A stretch of DNA of 64,000 nucleotides from positions 1 to 64,000 of the forward strand of contig BAAHQB010000110.1 of NCBI GenBank assembly GCA_054601695.1. The letters run 5' to 3'. The position numbers and the translations under genes are program-made. Under the pieces are notes generated by a model. The model made no database searches and was not told the DNA's origin. It saw only the letters and a program-made list of their open reading frames with translations. Shown here piece by piece: positions 1 through 64,000 of the stretch. The stretch is from Amorphochlora amoebiformis. Its lineage: Eukaryota; Cercozoa; Chlorarachniophyceae. Position 1 is the first letter of the stretch; each line of letters begins with the position of its first letter.

Positions 1-241
1 ATGCCGACGTTGCTTAACCTCTGTAAAACGGTTTGTACATGTTTTTATATATATATATAGAAATATATATATATATATATGTATTAAAAAAACATACAAG
101 TATAATATATAAATACACAATACCCACAAGTATATTTAAAAAAACATATAAGTATAATACATAATGTATAATACATAATATTTAATACATAATGTATAAT
201 ACATATGTATAACACATATTACACACAAGTGCACCATTCAG

Positions 242-342
242 GCCAGTTTTGAGATTCGTGAGATAAAAAAGCAGAAAAAGGGCGTACGGGCCTTTTTTTT
301 CTTCAAATCACATCACATTATCGAAAGAACGCTCTACTCCTC
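242..342 (+). CDS. Candidate upstream exon of the DEAD-box helicase (motif IV region)
   Basis: After a TTCAG acceptor the frame is open through GVRAFFFFKSHHIIERTL, which resembles the motif IV strand (raFvFv.s...aerl) expected just before the 1665 exon. No convincing GT donor is visible at its 3' end, where the sequence runs straight into TA repeat. A GTGAGA donor inside, near 254, is an alternative end. The match may be chance. Confidence 0.35.
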
Positions 343-351
343 TCATACTTA

Positions 352-419
<68 letters not shown>

Positions 420-551
420 ATAAAAAGATATATGTAAATATCATATATATATTTAGTATGTGCACATATATACGCATATATATTACATAAATATATGTAT
501 TGTTGCAATAACTTACATATTTTATACTATGTGTTACATGCATATACTATG

Positions 552-1350
<799 letters not shown>

Positions 1351-1381
1351 GTATATATTATAGCGTAGTATATAGGATATT

Positions 1382-5236
<3,855 letters not shown>

Positions 5237-5859
5237 GATAGAGTCGGAATTGCGGCTAGCTGACCAGCTGGCTAGCTGAGATTGTGCGTACGAGCTTACT
5301 TGCTCTTGTTGATGTCATGATGAAAAAATAAAGTAATTTATATCATTCGATGCCGGATCCTGAATATATATCGTATAATATATATATCGTATATATATAT
5401 ATATATTTATATATCTATATATATATATATATATATACACATATATATCATGACACACACACCACACTGTCCACACATATCATGATATTTTGTATATGTA
5501 GGTATATAAATATATATGTATATATACTCATATATATATATATATACATATATATCGTATGTATAACTAAACGATATATTGTATATCTAGTATATATATA
5601 CATATATATATTATATATATACTAATTACATGACTTGGTCTGGTTGGTAGATAGTAGATCATACGTACTGTGATATATCTACTAGATCTAGGCATATCCT
5701 AGATATCTAGATATATCCCGGTGTGCTGTGCGTATCTACGTATTATGATACACGCACACACATATTACTAGTATATCACAGTATATATATATATATGTTT
5801 ATGTGTGTACTAACTAGACTAAAGTATATATATATATATATAATATATATATATATAGA

Positions 5860-5929
<70 letters not shown>

Positions 5930-6064
5930 CAAATGTATATATATATCTATCATAAAAGTGAAAAGTTTATGTGCAACCCCAAGGTTTTTCACTCCCAACT
6001 TTGCTCAGAGCGAAGAACGACATGTGTTCTGAAAAAAAACACAGAATTTTCTTCGTATGTATAT

Positions 6065-6476
6065 CTAATCGCTGAGCGATTTGCCAAGCTTTTTCTCGAG
6101 CTTCGCTTTCTGGTGAGCCTCAACCCTCTTGTTGTACCTACAGCATTAAGTCTCTCACTCATGCTTGAGGTGGACTGAGTTTGTTGGGTACATACCTATC
6201 GAATTGGCAGGACTCGTAGGCATGGCGAAGGTCCACGCACCTCCAGGGACGGTATTGGAGAGCACGTCGGCACACATTCAGGGGGATGAGAATGTCTGCG
6301 CATGCGTCCCTGTACTGCCATGGGAGCTTGTGGTCCTCCATTTCTTGAAGAGAAACTGGAAACAGGGTAGAGATATTTAAACATGGATTCATATTCTGCA
6401 CGTTGAAGGACAAAGATGAGGTATATTGCGTACCCGCACGACGCTTCTTGGGGACCGCTTCGATATCGCGGTTCAT
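6065..6476 (-). CDS. NDUFB7: NADH:ubiquinone oxidoreductase subunit NDUFB7/B18 (complex I)
   Basis: Three exons on the minus strand: 6434-6476 (ATG 6476-6474), 6196-6343 and 6065-6137 (TAG 6067-6065). Donors are GTACGC and GTATGT, acceptors TTCAAG and CTGTAG. The 87-residue product has the hallmark twin CX9C pair of the CHCH fold (C-ADILIPLNV-C and C-VDLRHAYES-C), preceded by KLPWQYRDAC and followed by a charged Lys-rich helix ending KLGKSLSD. NDUFB7 is an accessory complex I subunit on the intermembrane-space side, oxidised by Mia40. The length suits short orthologues. Introns are 58 and 90 nt without TA repeat. It is divergent from the gene at 6852. Confidence 0.93.
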
Positions 6477-6851
6477 TTCGCGAGGAACAGAAGGGAAAAC
6501 GTCAGATTCCTGACACGAAAGTTATATCAGCCGGGATACAAGCCAATTTGTTAGGGTATGTAGAATATTCGGGGAAACAGTGGCATGAAAGGCTGTTGAA
6601 CTCAGCAACGCTGCAGCTATGCGGGTGCCCACCGATTGGGAGAAATATGCGGATTCCTTCATATTCACATATCTGATTCTGTTATGTAATATCTTTTCGT
6701 TCTTTTGTATAAAATATCGGCTGTTGACATGTGCAAATATGTTATATATTATTATTGGATATCCAAATTCTTATATATCACACTCGTGACATTTCTTGTT
6801 AGTCACGCACGTTGCCCAGTCAATTCGAACCAACCCCATCGCGCCTGGAAT
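6477..6851. promoter_or_regulatory. Shared divergent promoter region
   Basis: This 375-bp interval separates the NDUFB7 start (minus) from the start at 6852 (plus). It has no TA microsatellite. Placement is by context; no specific element is recognised. Confidence 0.5.
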
Positions 6852-7294
6852 ATGCGGCGGAAGATAGGCTCCAAGACGGAGGCCCAGGTCTCTGTGGAGA
6901 AAATGGTCGCGGATTCAAACTCCCCGAATCTAGTACTACCTTTGGAGACCGTTGTGGCGTCTCCTTCCAAGAATTCGACCAACGAAGACCACAAAGGACA
7001 AGACTACAGCAAATCGACCGTCCCGGAAATTAAGTTTACCAAGGAGCGAATAGTCCCCTCATCGCAGTTGGGAAGCCCCCATGGACTAGCACCTCAAGAT
7101 ATGGGCGGGACAGTGAGCGCTTTGACGAGTATTCTGGAGAAACGTAAGTTGATATTCCGATGCTATAGCCTGTATCCAACTTACATAAATGGCGGTAGTA
7201 ATCGTCCACAATATCAGTGTTCCAGATTATTTGATCTTAACCCTCAGAAACGCTGGAGCCAGACGACAACGAGGAGGCAGACCGCGAGTACTGA
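6852..7294 (+). CDS. Small hydrophilic protein of unknown function, two exons
   Basis: Exon 6852-7143 begins MRRKIGSKTEAQVSVEKM and ends at a GTAAGT donor; exon 7248-7294 starts after CCCTCAG and gives QTLEPDDNEEADREY then TGA. Predicted length is 112 residues: basic N-terminus, Ser/Pro/Asn-rich middle, a short hydrophobic segment VSALTSILEK and an acidic tail. No domain is recognised. An in-frame ATG upstream at 6705 would add a hydrophobic leader, but 6852 is chosen because the upstream part looks like leader sequence. The exon edges are good, but function and start are unproven. Confidence 0.6.
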
Positions 7295-7933
7295 ATATAT
7301 CCTATTGAATTGTAAATACCATTCCTAAACCAAATCCTACTGTTTCCTCTCGAATATCCCCTATCCACCGCAACTCTGCCTCCTGTATCACATACCATCT
7401 CCCATATCAAAAAAATTTGGAGTCGAAAACCATTCCCAAAGACAAGTCTGGAAATTCCACCAGGGCGCGGTACCGGTCGAGGACAAGATCATGCCACGCT
7501 GACGTTCCCGACAAGGCCATCCAGGCCGCCTCTGCATACAATATCACGCTAGCCAACCGAGACCATGTAGTTCTTTTTCGTTCAAATAATCGTTCATCAT
7601 TTGGCTCGCGTTCTATCCCTCCTTCCGCTCTCCAAATCTAACACTCTCTCCCCACAGTTGTCAATCTGTTTTGTCCGTCTTTATCAATCTCTCACGCTCC
7701 CTAACTCTCACTTTGCCCCTTGCTCCCTCTCTGGTTCTCTCACACTCTCTCCGCCTCCGCACTTCCTCGCTCACCCCTTTTCCCTCCCTCGATTCCATGG
7801 ATTGAGTGAGTTCGTATCAGGATAATCTTTCGTGACTATTCGTTCTGTTGGTGCTTTGTTCTTCCTTCTCATTCTGGTCCCTTTTCCCCGATTGAAAACA
7901 TCGATCCTTTCAATTCAGCAAAAGCAAAACTCG
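7295..7933. other. No supported gene; CT-rich interval before the SIN1-like gene
   Basis: Holds the presumed 3' end of the small gene and the 5' region of the next. The stretch 7405-7640 is open in one frame (VPDKAIQAASAYN and neighbours) but has no ATG and no clear splice partners. 7640-7830 is CT-rich. Confidence 0.5.
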
Positions 7934-14450
<6,517 letters not shown>

Positions 14451-14746
14451 AGACAGACCTAAGAACCCCCCGATCTGGACGGCTTGTTAAGAAACTGGAG
14501 AGCTAAGACCACTATTCACACCTACAAGGCCTCAAAGATCTTCTAAATCTATCTAATCTACGCGACCGTAAGTGTCCGACGCGACGCTGCATATCTAGGA
14601 ATGTTTTAGATTCTTAAGATGCTAGCAACAGATATGTCGATATGCAAGACGGTTACTTAAGTCAATCAGGGAACCAGTCATCTGGAGATTCTAATGGAAG
14701 ATTATGATATGCTCACGGGAGTAGATATCTTATATCAAGATATAGA

Positions 14747-14827
<81 letters not shown>

Positions 14828-14914
14828 ATATGTGTATGTGCCAGTCATCTGGAGATTCTAATTGGAGATTATGATATGCTGACGGGAGTAGATATAAGAT
14901 ATAGATATATTTTA

Positions 14915-14956
<42 letters not shown>

Positions 14957-15743
14957 GAATATATACCAGATATAACCAGACACCAGAGATAATATATCAC
15001 TCAGTAGATTAGCTGAGTATGATATATCTTCACCGTATGATATTAGTATATTTAGATATGTATACTAGATGTAGACTAATATTATGTGATCATATATATC
15101 TGGTATATACTATCTAGACTCTAGAGACGATTGCATAGAAGAAGAGTTTCCGAAAAAATAAAAATTTAGCGCGTACGTACGGTACTTGTACGTCTAATAC
15201 TTATGCGTAGGTGTACGTACGTACTTCTAGTACTTGTACGCATACGTATTTTTGTACTTGTACGTACATTAGGTGTACGTACTTAAGCTTGTACGTATAA
15301 CTTACGGTACTTGTACGTATACGCTAGACGTGCGTATACGTACTGTATTCGCTAGACGTGCGTATACGTACTGTATACGCTAGACGTGCGTATACGTACT
15401 GTATACGCTAGACGTGCGTATACGCACTTGCCGATTCTACATTCAATCCGAGTACTTAGTAATTTAGAACGAATTTAAACATAGAGCTTCATGCAACGTT
15501 AACTAACAATATGCCAGTCTAGTTCTAGTGGCTAGTGTCTGGACATATCTCATGTTTGAGACTACCCAGAATTACTGAGACTACCCAGAATTACTATCTA
15601 GGCTTTCTATGATAAATATTATTAGATACCATCTTAAGACTATAGAAAATTAAACCATAGAAACAAGCGTATGGTTGCCGAAAAAAAAATTATTTTGCCC
15701 AGTACTACTATTACGATTATAACACTAGATATACCGCTTGAAG

Positions 15744-15795
<52 letters not shown>

Positions 15796-15965
15796 AGATA
15801 TTGATGAAATATTCAATATTATTAGATGTTTATAAAACACAATGTCGGGATAGCTTGGAACTAGTGCTGTCTGTCTAGCTGTAGACAAGCTAGAGATAGA
15901 TCTATCTATCAGCTTGTTATACTTGATAGATCCATTAGCTTATACTTGATAGATCTATCACCTTC
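14451..15965. other. Intergenic region between convergent genes; repeats only
   Basis: Lies between the SIN1-like stop (14450) and the ABCG terminal exon copies. It holds a dispersed duplication (CATCTGGAGATTCTAAT at about 14680 and 14849) and a GTACGTA-rich minisatellite at 15165-15430 with about four copies of a unit containing GCTAGACGTGCGTATACGTA. No ORF has coding character. Confidence 0.7.
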
Positions 15966-16000
15966 TTATACTTGTGTGCACGTGTTGCTCCATGTCTGTC

Positions 16001-16049
<49 letters not shown>

Positions 16050-16088
16050 CTTATACTTGTGTACCGTGTTGCTACATGTCTGTCACAT

Positions 16089-16134
<46 letters not shown>

Positions 16135-16174
16135 GTATGTATACTTATACTTGTGTGCACGTGTTGCTCCATGT
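15966..16174 (-). repeat. Three further copies of the ABCG terminal coding exon
   Basis: Copies at 16145-16174, 16051-16079 and 15966-15995 follow the first one at 16230-16259. Each keeps a GACAG-like acceptor and ACATGGAGCAACAC; the first and last also keep the in-frame TAA stop, while 16051-16079 has a one-base deletion. Whichever of the intact copies is spliced, the last residues (TWSNTCTQV) are the same. Confidence 0.85.
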
Positions 16175-16229
16175 CTGTCACATTATATATATAATATATA
16201 TATATATATATATGTATATGTATATATAC

Positions 16230-39335
<23,106 letters not shown>

Positions 39336-39635
39336 GGCCAGGGCTGTCCGAAGTCAATGCGATTTATTTTCTTACAATTTAAAATTTACTTCTTCGGTGT
39401 CAAGATAATAATATCATATCTTATATCCTGTTCACATATGCACATATCTTTATATACATATATCGATATATATAATTGCTATGCCGTTAAGACCTGAAAT
39501 AAAAACATTAATTCGGCCTATAAAAGCAAAATCCGAAGGCAACTACAGACAGCTTGTGATTACCAACGCGCGCCCACCCCCTTTCTCTCCCTGAAGAATA
39601 AGGTTTAACCGGGAAGGAAGGTTGGAGGAATCAGG
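39336..39635. promoter_or_regulatory. Divergent promoter region between ABCG and the membrane-protein gene
   Basis: A 300-bp interval with little TA repeat between the putative ABCG start (minus) and ATG 39636 (plus). Assignment is by position only. Confidence 0.45.
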
Positions 39636-41060
39636 ATGATAGTCTGGACTTTATTTGCACTCGGGCTGGCCCACGCGCGATGGAACGGCGATAAACAGAT
39701 GGGGATCAGCAACCACGGCGAGGTGAGACGATTAGGGAAGTTTGAGGGACCTCTGGGATAGATGGTAGTGAGAGAGATAGCTCTCACATAAGGTTGATGA
39801 GCGGGCAGAGATATTTACGTGTCAAGGGATAAGAATCGCTCCAGTAGAGTCTTTTCACAGAACGGATAAAAAGGATCTGACAACCTATGCCCGTGTCATG
39901 GCCTAATCCGACTCTCAAGTCCTAACCCCGCCCTCACTTTAACCCCACAGATAATTCCCGACATCCTGGCCTTTCAAGGCACCCAAATTTCCAATGGGAG
40001 CTCCAACGGAGGTGAGTCAATGCTCGAGAAGAATACCAAGACCAACGCGACCAACCGGCACATCGACAGCTATTACGACGATCGCACGCCCTCGTCGCCA
40101 CACAGCAGCCGCGAGACGTGGAAGCGCAAGATCCTTGATGAGGGAAAGAAAATTATCTCCCAGATTAAGCCGGAGGACGGCGACGCGACGACAACGAGCC
40201 TGGCGACGCGACCGGAAACATCCACGCGATCCGAGGAGCGGACAGTTATGGCAGAGGATACCCGAAAGAAGGAGACTCGAGAGGATAATCCAAACTCTCA
40301 TGAGAGGGAGAAGCAGAGGAAGGAAACCGAGAGGCTGGCTTACCGGACACATGCTTTCACCGCGACCAGACAGGGCCAAGGTCAAGGGTTTGACCCTACC
40401 CAGGGCACCATTGCTGGGGCGGCTGACAGCGGACCGTTTGGAGTCCCGATCTGGGAGTGGTTTGTGATTGGTGTCATTCTGCTGGTCCTTTTGATTCTTG
40501 CATTAATTGCCAGGTTGTTTTCTAAATCTCTTTCTTTCCTGTCGTATCGTTGTTAGGTTCAGTCTATTTTTAGCTCAACTCTTCTTGTCCTTCGCACTGT
40601 GTCTACTTCTCGATTTTTTCCCTTTATCTCTAATGTTCTTTTTGTACTCTGATAATTTACTTTAAACCTTTTCCTCTATCGTCCTCTACATATATATATT
40701 ACATATATTCTATATATATATATATATATATGTATATTTATATATATACATATATATATATATACAAACAAACACATATACACCCACAAACATATAATAA
40801 CCACATTCACGGTATTCAAACACGAAACACCATGACTAACCACACACACAAACACACATACATACACCACCAGGAAATACATCCGCACAATCGTACGCTA
40901 CATCGAACAAGGATGCTACTGGCTCTTCAAGATCATGATTTTCCCCCTTCTCATCCTGTTCCGCGGGTTCCAAGCCATCTTCTATCCCATCAAGGAGTTT
41001 TGTTACTACACCTCCATATCCGTGTATGAGTACTGCTACCCGTGGTCCGTCACGTCGTGA
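39636..41060 (+). CDS. Secretory-pathway membrane protein of unknown function, three exons
   Basis: Exons 39636-39722, 39951-40513 and 40874-41060 (TGA 41058-41060) join in phase to 278 residues. It starts with a signal peptide (MIVWTLFALGLAHA), has possible N-glycosylation sites (NGS near 44, NAT further on), a long charged Lys/Glu/Arg-rich hydrophilic middle, a transmembrane segment about 198-216 (FVIGVILLVLLILALIA) and a second hydrophobic stretch about 231-246 (LFKIMIFPLLILF), then a Tyr/Cys-rich tail ending SVTS. No family is recognised. Edges are GTGAGA, CCACAG, GTTGTT and CACCAG. The first intron is compact; the second holds a short TA block at 40690-40765. Confidence 0.82.
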
Positions 41061-41687
41061 GCATCGACTTCGGTCAGCTGGTAACTATGTTTCAAGTCAT
41101 CGAGTATAGTTCTGGTGGCTGTGCTTGTGCTCGTGTGTTAGTTGCTGTTGTAAGTTGTTTGGTTGGATCAGGCTAAATAGTACTATGTATTTGCACACTA
41201 CTAGCAATAGTAGAAATTATGATGGATGTTTGTGTATGTGTGTATAAATATATGTATATGTATGTATATATATATATATATATATATATAAATGATGCAC
41301 CACTGATTGAATAAGTATCTTACATAGTACCTTAACGTCGGATATCGATAGCGCTGCGCACACTATTGCAGTCTGTTTGCATTATTCTAGTTTTTGTTCC
41401 ATACGTTTACTAATACATGTAGTAAGTTAAAGTACTAGCTATGTAGTACAGTACGCGTGTAATTGTGTAATTTCTATTATATATGTACTTCATCAATGAA
41501 TCATCATCATGTTCTAGATGTTCTACGGTTTTCTTATGATACGATATGCAATGTACTAGTAGTCTGCATATATATAATATATATATGATATATATACATA
41601 CACTATGAATTATTATAACACACATACACATATACACATATATATATATATATATTAATTCTAGTAATTATACATATATATATGTGT

Positions 41688-41738
<51 letters not shown>

Positions 41739-41774
41739 TATATATATATATATATAATATATATTATATGTATG

Positions 41775-41819
<45 letters not shown>

Positions 41820-42010
41820 TATATGCACACACACACATATATTTACGTCGATATATCGTAGTAATTTAGTATATATGTCATATTAACTTATACATATATT
41901 TAGATGTGTACGGTGTACATACGTATATGTACATGTATGAACTAGATGTATATTTATGCATGTACGTATGTATTAATATTGCCATACAATATTTATATAT
42001 ATATATATCC

Positions 42011-42066
<56 letters not shown>

Positions 42067-42634
42067 TATATATATACTAGATATATATATTACCTAGATT
42101 ACATCTAGTATGTGAAATTAGTTTTTCAGGCCACGATATACTTAAAGTTATACCATATCGCTATATCATATTAAGTTACCAGTGACATTTATATGTTATG
42201 AGTATCACAGTTGTATTAATATGAATATCACCGTATTATTTAAAGTTTATCAATAAACAATATGATTAACGGCTGTGAGAAGTAATTTAAGAGTCGCAAC
42301 TTACATTGAAAAACAGTGTCGCGCAATGGTATGTAATCTGTTTCTAGGTCGAAAACTTCAGATATTACAGAGTCGACTCGCTTGAGTGTAGCGAGAAATT
42401 CAAAAATCCAAAAATTAAACAAAATTTAAAAAAAATTTAGGCGGGCGAGAGTACTCGTCCAGACCCTCAAAACGCAGTCAAACCCCAACATGGAATCCCA
42501 GACGGCGAAGGCATTGCAAAAAATTGTAACGAGACATTGGCGTACATGCATGTTCGCATGTATGTTTGAAATTGCAATACAACGTCGTTAGTAAGAGCGA
42601 ACACGCTCGCCACACACCACCCCCAATCTCAACC
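41061..42634. other. No gene seen between the membrane-protein and PHD-ARID genes
   Basis: 3' flanks of two convergent genes. It contains TA blocks at 41265-41290, 41640-41815 and 42000-42075, and otherwise AT-rich unique sequence. A 60-residue minus ORF at 42240-42422 has no supporting feature. Confidence 0.65.
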
Positions 42635-43966
42635 TCAAAGAACAATCTTGACCACTCCATTTCCCTTGCGCAGCACAATGGGCCTTCGCCTGTCTTTATC
42701 ATCGGAGTCGTGAAGCGGATGTAGCTGTGCGAGGTACCGCCGAAGACAAGCATCTAGAAGTTTCTGCGATTTCGGCCCGTCGGTATGCAGATTAAGCCTC
42801 TCAACCACCACTTTCCAGTCATCAACTGAATTAAACCCTCCGGTTTCCGTGGCCGTGTGATAAAGGTCATAAAGATCCACCCTCGGAAGATTCTTGGACG
42901 TGGGGAAGTGCTCGAGAAGGTCCGAGACGGATCTTAAGAACCATGAGATTCGAGAGCAGGGCTTGAATTTGGAGCTGTCGCGGTCGATCACATTACGACA
43001 GAGGTTAGCCCGAGGCGTGCGACTGGCGTTGTGGTCCCTCGTCGCCTTGTTGAGCAGCTTCTCGATTGGACCCAGGCGGTCGAGCAGCAAGCTAGTGACC
43101 ACAGGGCGAGGGGTCTGAGTTTCAGGACTCAGGGGTGAAGTTCGAAGACTGCTAGACGACGACGATCCCGAATCGGGAACGGTGATGTCAGGAAGGATGA
43201 CACCCGAGACGAGTGTACCGGTTCTAGATAAGCGATTGGGACGCACCCGCTTGGTGGGGCGGCGCTGTGCGATCTCCCGCTCTCCCGCTTCCTGAGAGAT
43301 GGGCTCGCTGATATTGCTTCTCTTGCGGCTGGCGCTTGTTGTCCTAACGTGCCCCTCGGACTGTGGTTGCTGGATGAAATTATGGCGGCGAACCACACCC
43401 GGGATCCCCTGCTGGCGAATCAGTCGAGCAAGCTCGACTGTCTGGGTGAAAGCGGCTTTGGAATCGTGAGGCTCGTCGTCCCCACGGCATGTCGCGCAGG
43501 AGTACAGGACGTTATCGTTACGCTTGCGGAGGTTATATAGATCAGGAGCAGCGGAGAATCCGGCCTTAACTTCACAGTCGACATGGACCCAACGAAAACA
43601 TTCAGAGCACTCGATCCACCTACGCCCGTCAAATCCATCCCTGAAAGGTAACCAAACACTCACGCACGATCATGATGCACGGGGGTTATGGTTAGCTTAA
43701 TTAAAACTTGGACACAACTCCGGCAAACCCCGCACAATATCCCCTCTAAGACTCTACGAATCTACATCTATTCATGCTGATTACCTATCTTTCTGTCTGT
43801 AGATCTGCTGGCAGTAGGGACAGCAATTGTCATTATCCAACCGCACTGTGCACCCTCTGCAAAGCACTCGATCGCCGCCGCGATAAAACCAACTTTTGCT
43901 CCACGATGAACAAGCGATGTTTCCACACTGTTTGAGTTTCGCTTCTGCTTCTCCCATGTTCTCCAT
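42635..43966 (-). CDS. PHD-finger and ARID-domain protein (chromatin-associated), two exons
   Basis: Exon 43785-43966 starts at ATG 43966-43964 and exon 42635-43640 ends at TGA 42637-42635; together 395 residues. Cys pairs C14/C19 and C36/C39 precede a PHD finger: CPYC near 49-52, ECSEC 71-75, HVDC 80-83, CATC 109-112, with WIECSECFRWVHVDC its core. A Ser/Arg-rich linker follows, then an ARID fold at about 292-371 (FLRSVSDLLEHF, VDLYDLYHTATETGGFNSV, DDWKVVVERLNL). PHD fingers read histone tails and ARIDs bind DNA; the pair occurs in KDM5 proteins, but no JmjC is present, so a demethylase is not implied. The intron is 144 nt with good edges (GTAATC, TTTCAG). Confidence 0.9.
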
Positions 43967-44320
43967 TGCTTTCGTATTGGACGTGCCCCGCGTGCCCCGC
44001 AACCCTCGTCGATCTGTATCGTTGGTACCCTTTAGTTGGCGGTTTCAAATTCTCAACATGAGATGGCTTTAGGTGAAATCCCTAGTTTTTATCTCTGATT
44101 AGGTTTAAATTTAGGCGAAATTACCAACATTACCGATAATAATACTCATATCCCTATGGAATTATAGATTAAGATGGTGACATCGCGTTAAGTAACAAAA
44201 CCATATCAAACTCTTTTAAAGAAGAGTTTACCCCGGTACTACCCGGCAGTGCTATATATACCCCCTCTTAAACAGGACATCCCCGGGACACTCCTCCAGT
44301 GTGGATTTCTCGGCCCCGCC
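43967..44320. promoter_or_regulatory. Divergent promoter region between the PHD-ARID and kinase genes
   Basis: About 350 bp without TA microsatellite between the two start codons. No specific motif is claimed. Confidence 0.45.
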
Positions 44321-59723
<15,403 letters not shown>

Positions 59724-60207
59724 TATTTTATCCAACAATGTTTTTTATCGAACAGTGCTTGAATTTAGTGAATAGTCTAATAGAGTATATAGACAGTTCA
59801 AATCATGATTATACAGTTTAGCTTACATTCATATAATTAAATAGTGATTAAGTACAAGAAGAGAAGTAATTCAATATATACGTATTATATAGTACATGTA
59901 TTATCTTCTAGTAATATTCTAGAATATTATCTCAGCTATACTAGATACAATCTAGTGATAGACCCTAGAGACCGTACGATCCACAGACAAGCCAGCCACA
60001 ATCTAGACAATATTCCAAGATTTTAGCTAAATTACAATCATAGTATTTTAGCTAAATTACTATCATAGTAAGTATTGACGGGTCGGTTTGTCATCATCTA
60101 ACTCAAAGTTATACACATGTGACTAGCCTAGTCTAGTAGTCCTAGGCTGAGTATCGTAACCCCGGCATTTATGAACAAATGATTATAATTAATGAGTTTG
60201 TGGATGG
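59724..60207. other. 3' flanks of two convergent genes
   Basis: Unique AT-rich sequence between the kinase stop and the stop of the minus-strand gene. A short direct repeat (ATTTTAGCTAAATTAC at 60022 and 60046) is present. No gene is seen. Confidence 0.6.
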
Positions 60208-63562
<3,355 letters not shown>

Positions 63563-63567
63563 CTGAT

Positions 63568-63615
<48 letters not shown>

Positions 63616-63675
63616 TTATATACATACATATATATATATACATATACAGTTTATGTATATATAAATACATAATAT

Positions 63676-63719
<44 letters not shown>

Positions 63720-64000
63720 ATATAATATAATATAATATAATATAATATAATACATATATATATATATATATATATATGTAAGCATGTACATAGAGAAAGA
63801 AAGAGTTAGTGATATATCACGCAGGCTTTCGTTAGATATACACAAGCATAACATATAATACGCATACATTCATAGCATATAATACACATACATACACAGC
63901 TAGCGATAACAGACTGGTAGACGCATACAAGGCATCCATACGACGTATCAACATATAGATATGCCAAGATATAGATAGAAGATATGTAGATATACGAACA
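63563..64000. other. No supported exon at the right edge
   Basis: TA blocks, a TATAA run at 63711-63750, and unique sequence from 63780. Earlier exons of the minus-strand gene are expected here or beyond. The minus ORF over 63790-63865 does not fit the phase needed at 63562. Confidence 0.55.

Noticed and set aside
7405-7641. Separate gene with VPDKAIQAASAYN
   Set aside because: No ATG, no matching splice partners, and no recognised domain.

Overview
The window is nuclear DNA of a eukaryote, probably a unicellular one whose lineage I cannot fix. Evidence: spliceosomal introns throughout (GT/AG edges, phase-consistent exons), two mitochondrial proteins, a TORC2 subunit, a PHD-ARID protein, and interstitial TTAGGG-type telomeric repeats. 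Most bases are (TA)n microsatellite. The long Tyr/Ile ORFs that fill the six frames are translated TA repeat and are not genes.

Nine genes can be rebuilt by joining short exons (6-165 nt for most) between GT and AG edges, requiring reading phase to agree at each junction and the peptide to fit a protein family. From left to right: (1) + strand, C-terminal half of a DEAD-box RNA helicase, entering from the left and stopping at 5236; (2) - strand, complex I subunit NDUFB7, 6065-6476; (3) + strand, small protein of unknown function, 6852-7294; (4) + strand, SIN1-like CRIM-domain protein, 7934-14450; (5) - strand, ABCG half-transporter of about 34 exons, 16230 to about 39335; (6) + strand, signal-peptide membrane protein of unknown function, 39636-41060; (7) - strand, PHD-finger/ARID protein, 42635-43966; (8) + strand, mitochondrial PDK/BCKDK-type kinase of 23 exons, 44321-59723; (9) - strand, unknown basic-tailed protein, 60208-63562.

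Genes 2, 3, 6 and 7 are compact with mostly ordinary introns. Genes 1, 4, 5, 8 and 9 have small exons separated by introns of hundreds to thousands of bases filled with TA repeat, telomeric repeat, minisatellites and broken copies of neighbouring exons. Nearly all islands of non-TA sequence inside these introns are either a real exon or a fragment of the adjacent exon. The fragments have a polarity: copies of an exon's 5' part (with its acceptor) lie upstream of the intact exon, and copies of its 3' part (with its donor) lie downstream.

The second striking feature is that telomeric tracts lie mostly inside introns, usually with CCCTAA on the sense strand of the host gene. In the ABCG gene several splice sites are made of telomeric-repeat bases (CTAACAG and CCCTAG acceptors, GTCTAACCC and GTCCTAACCC donors). 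The exon models come from manual reading without RNA or homology searches. Gene identities rest on family motifs and phase agreement.
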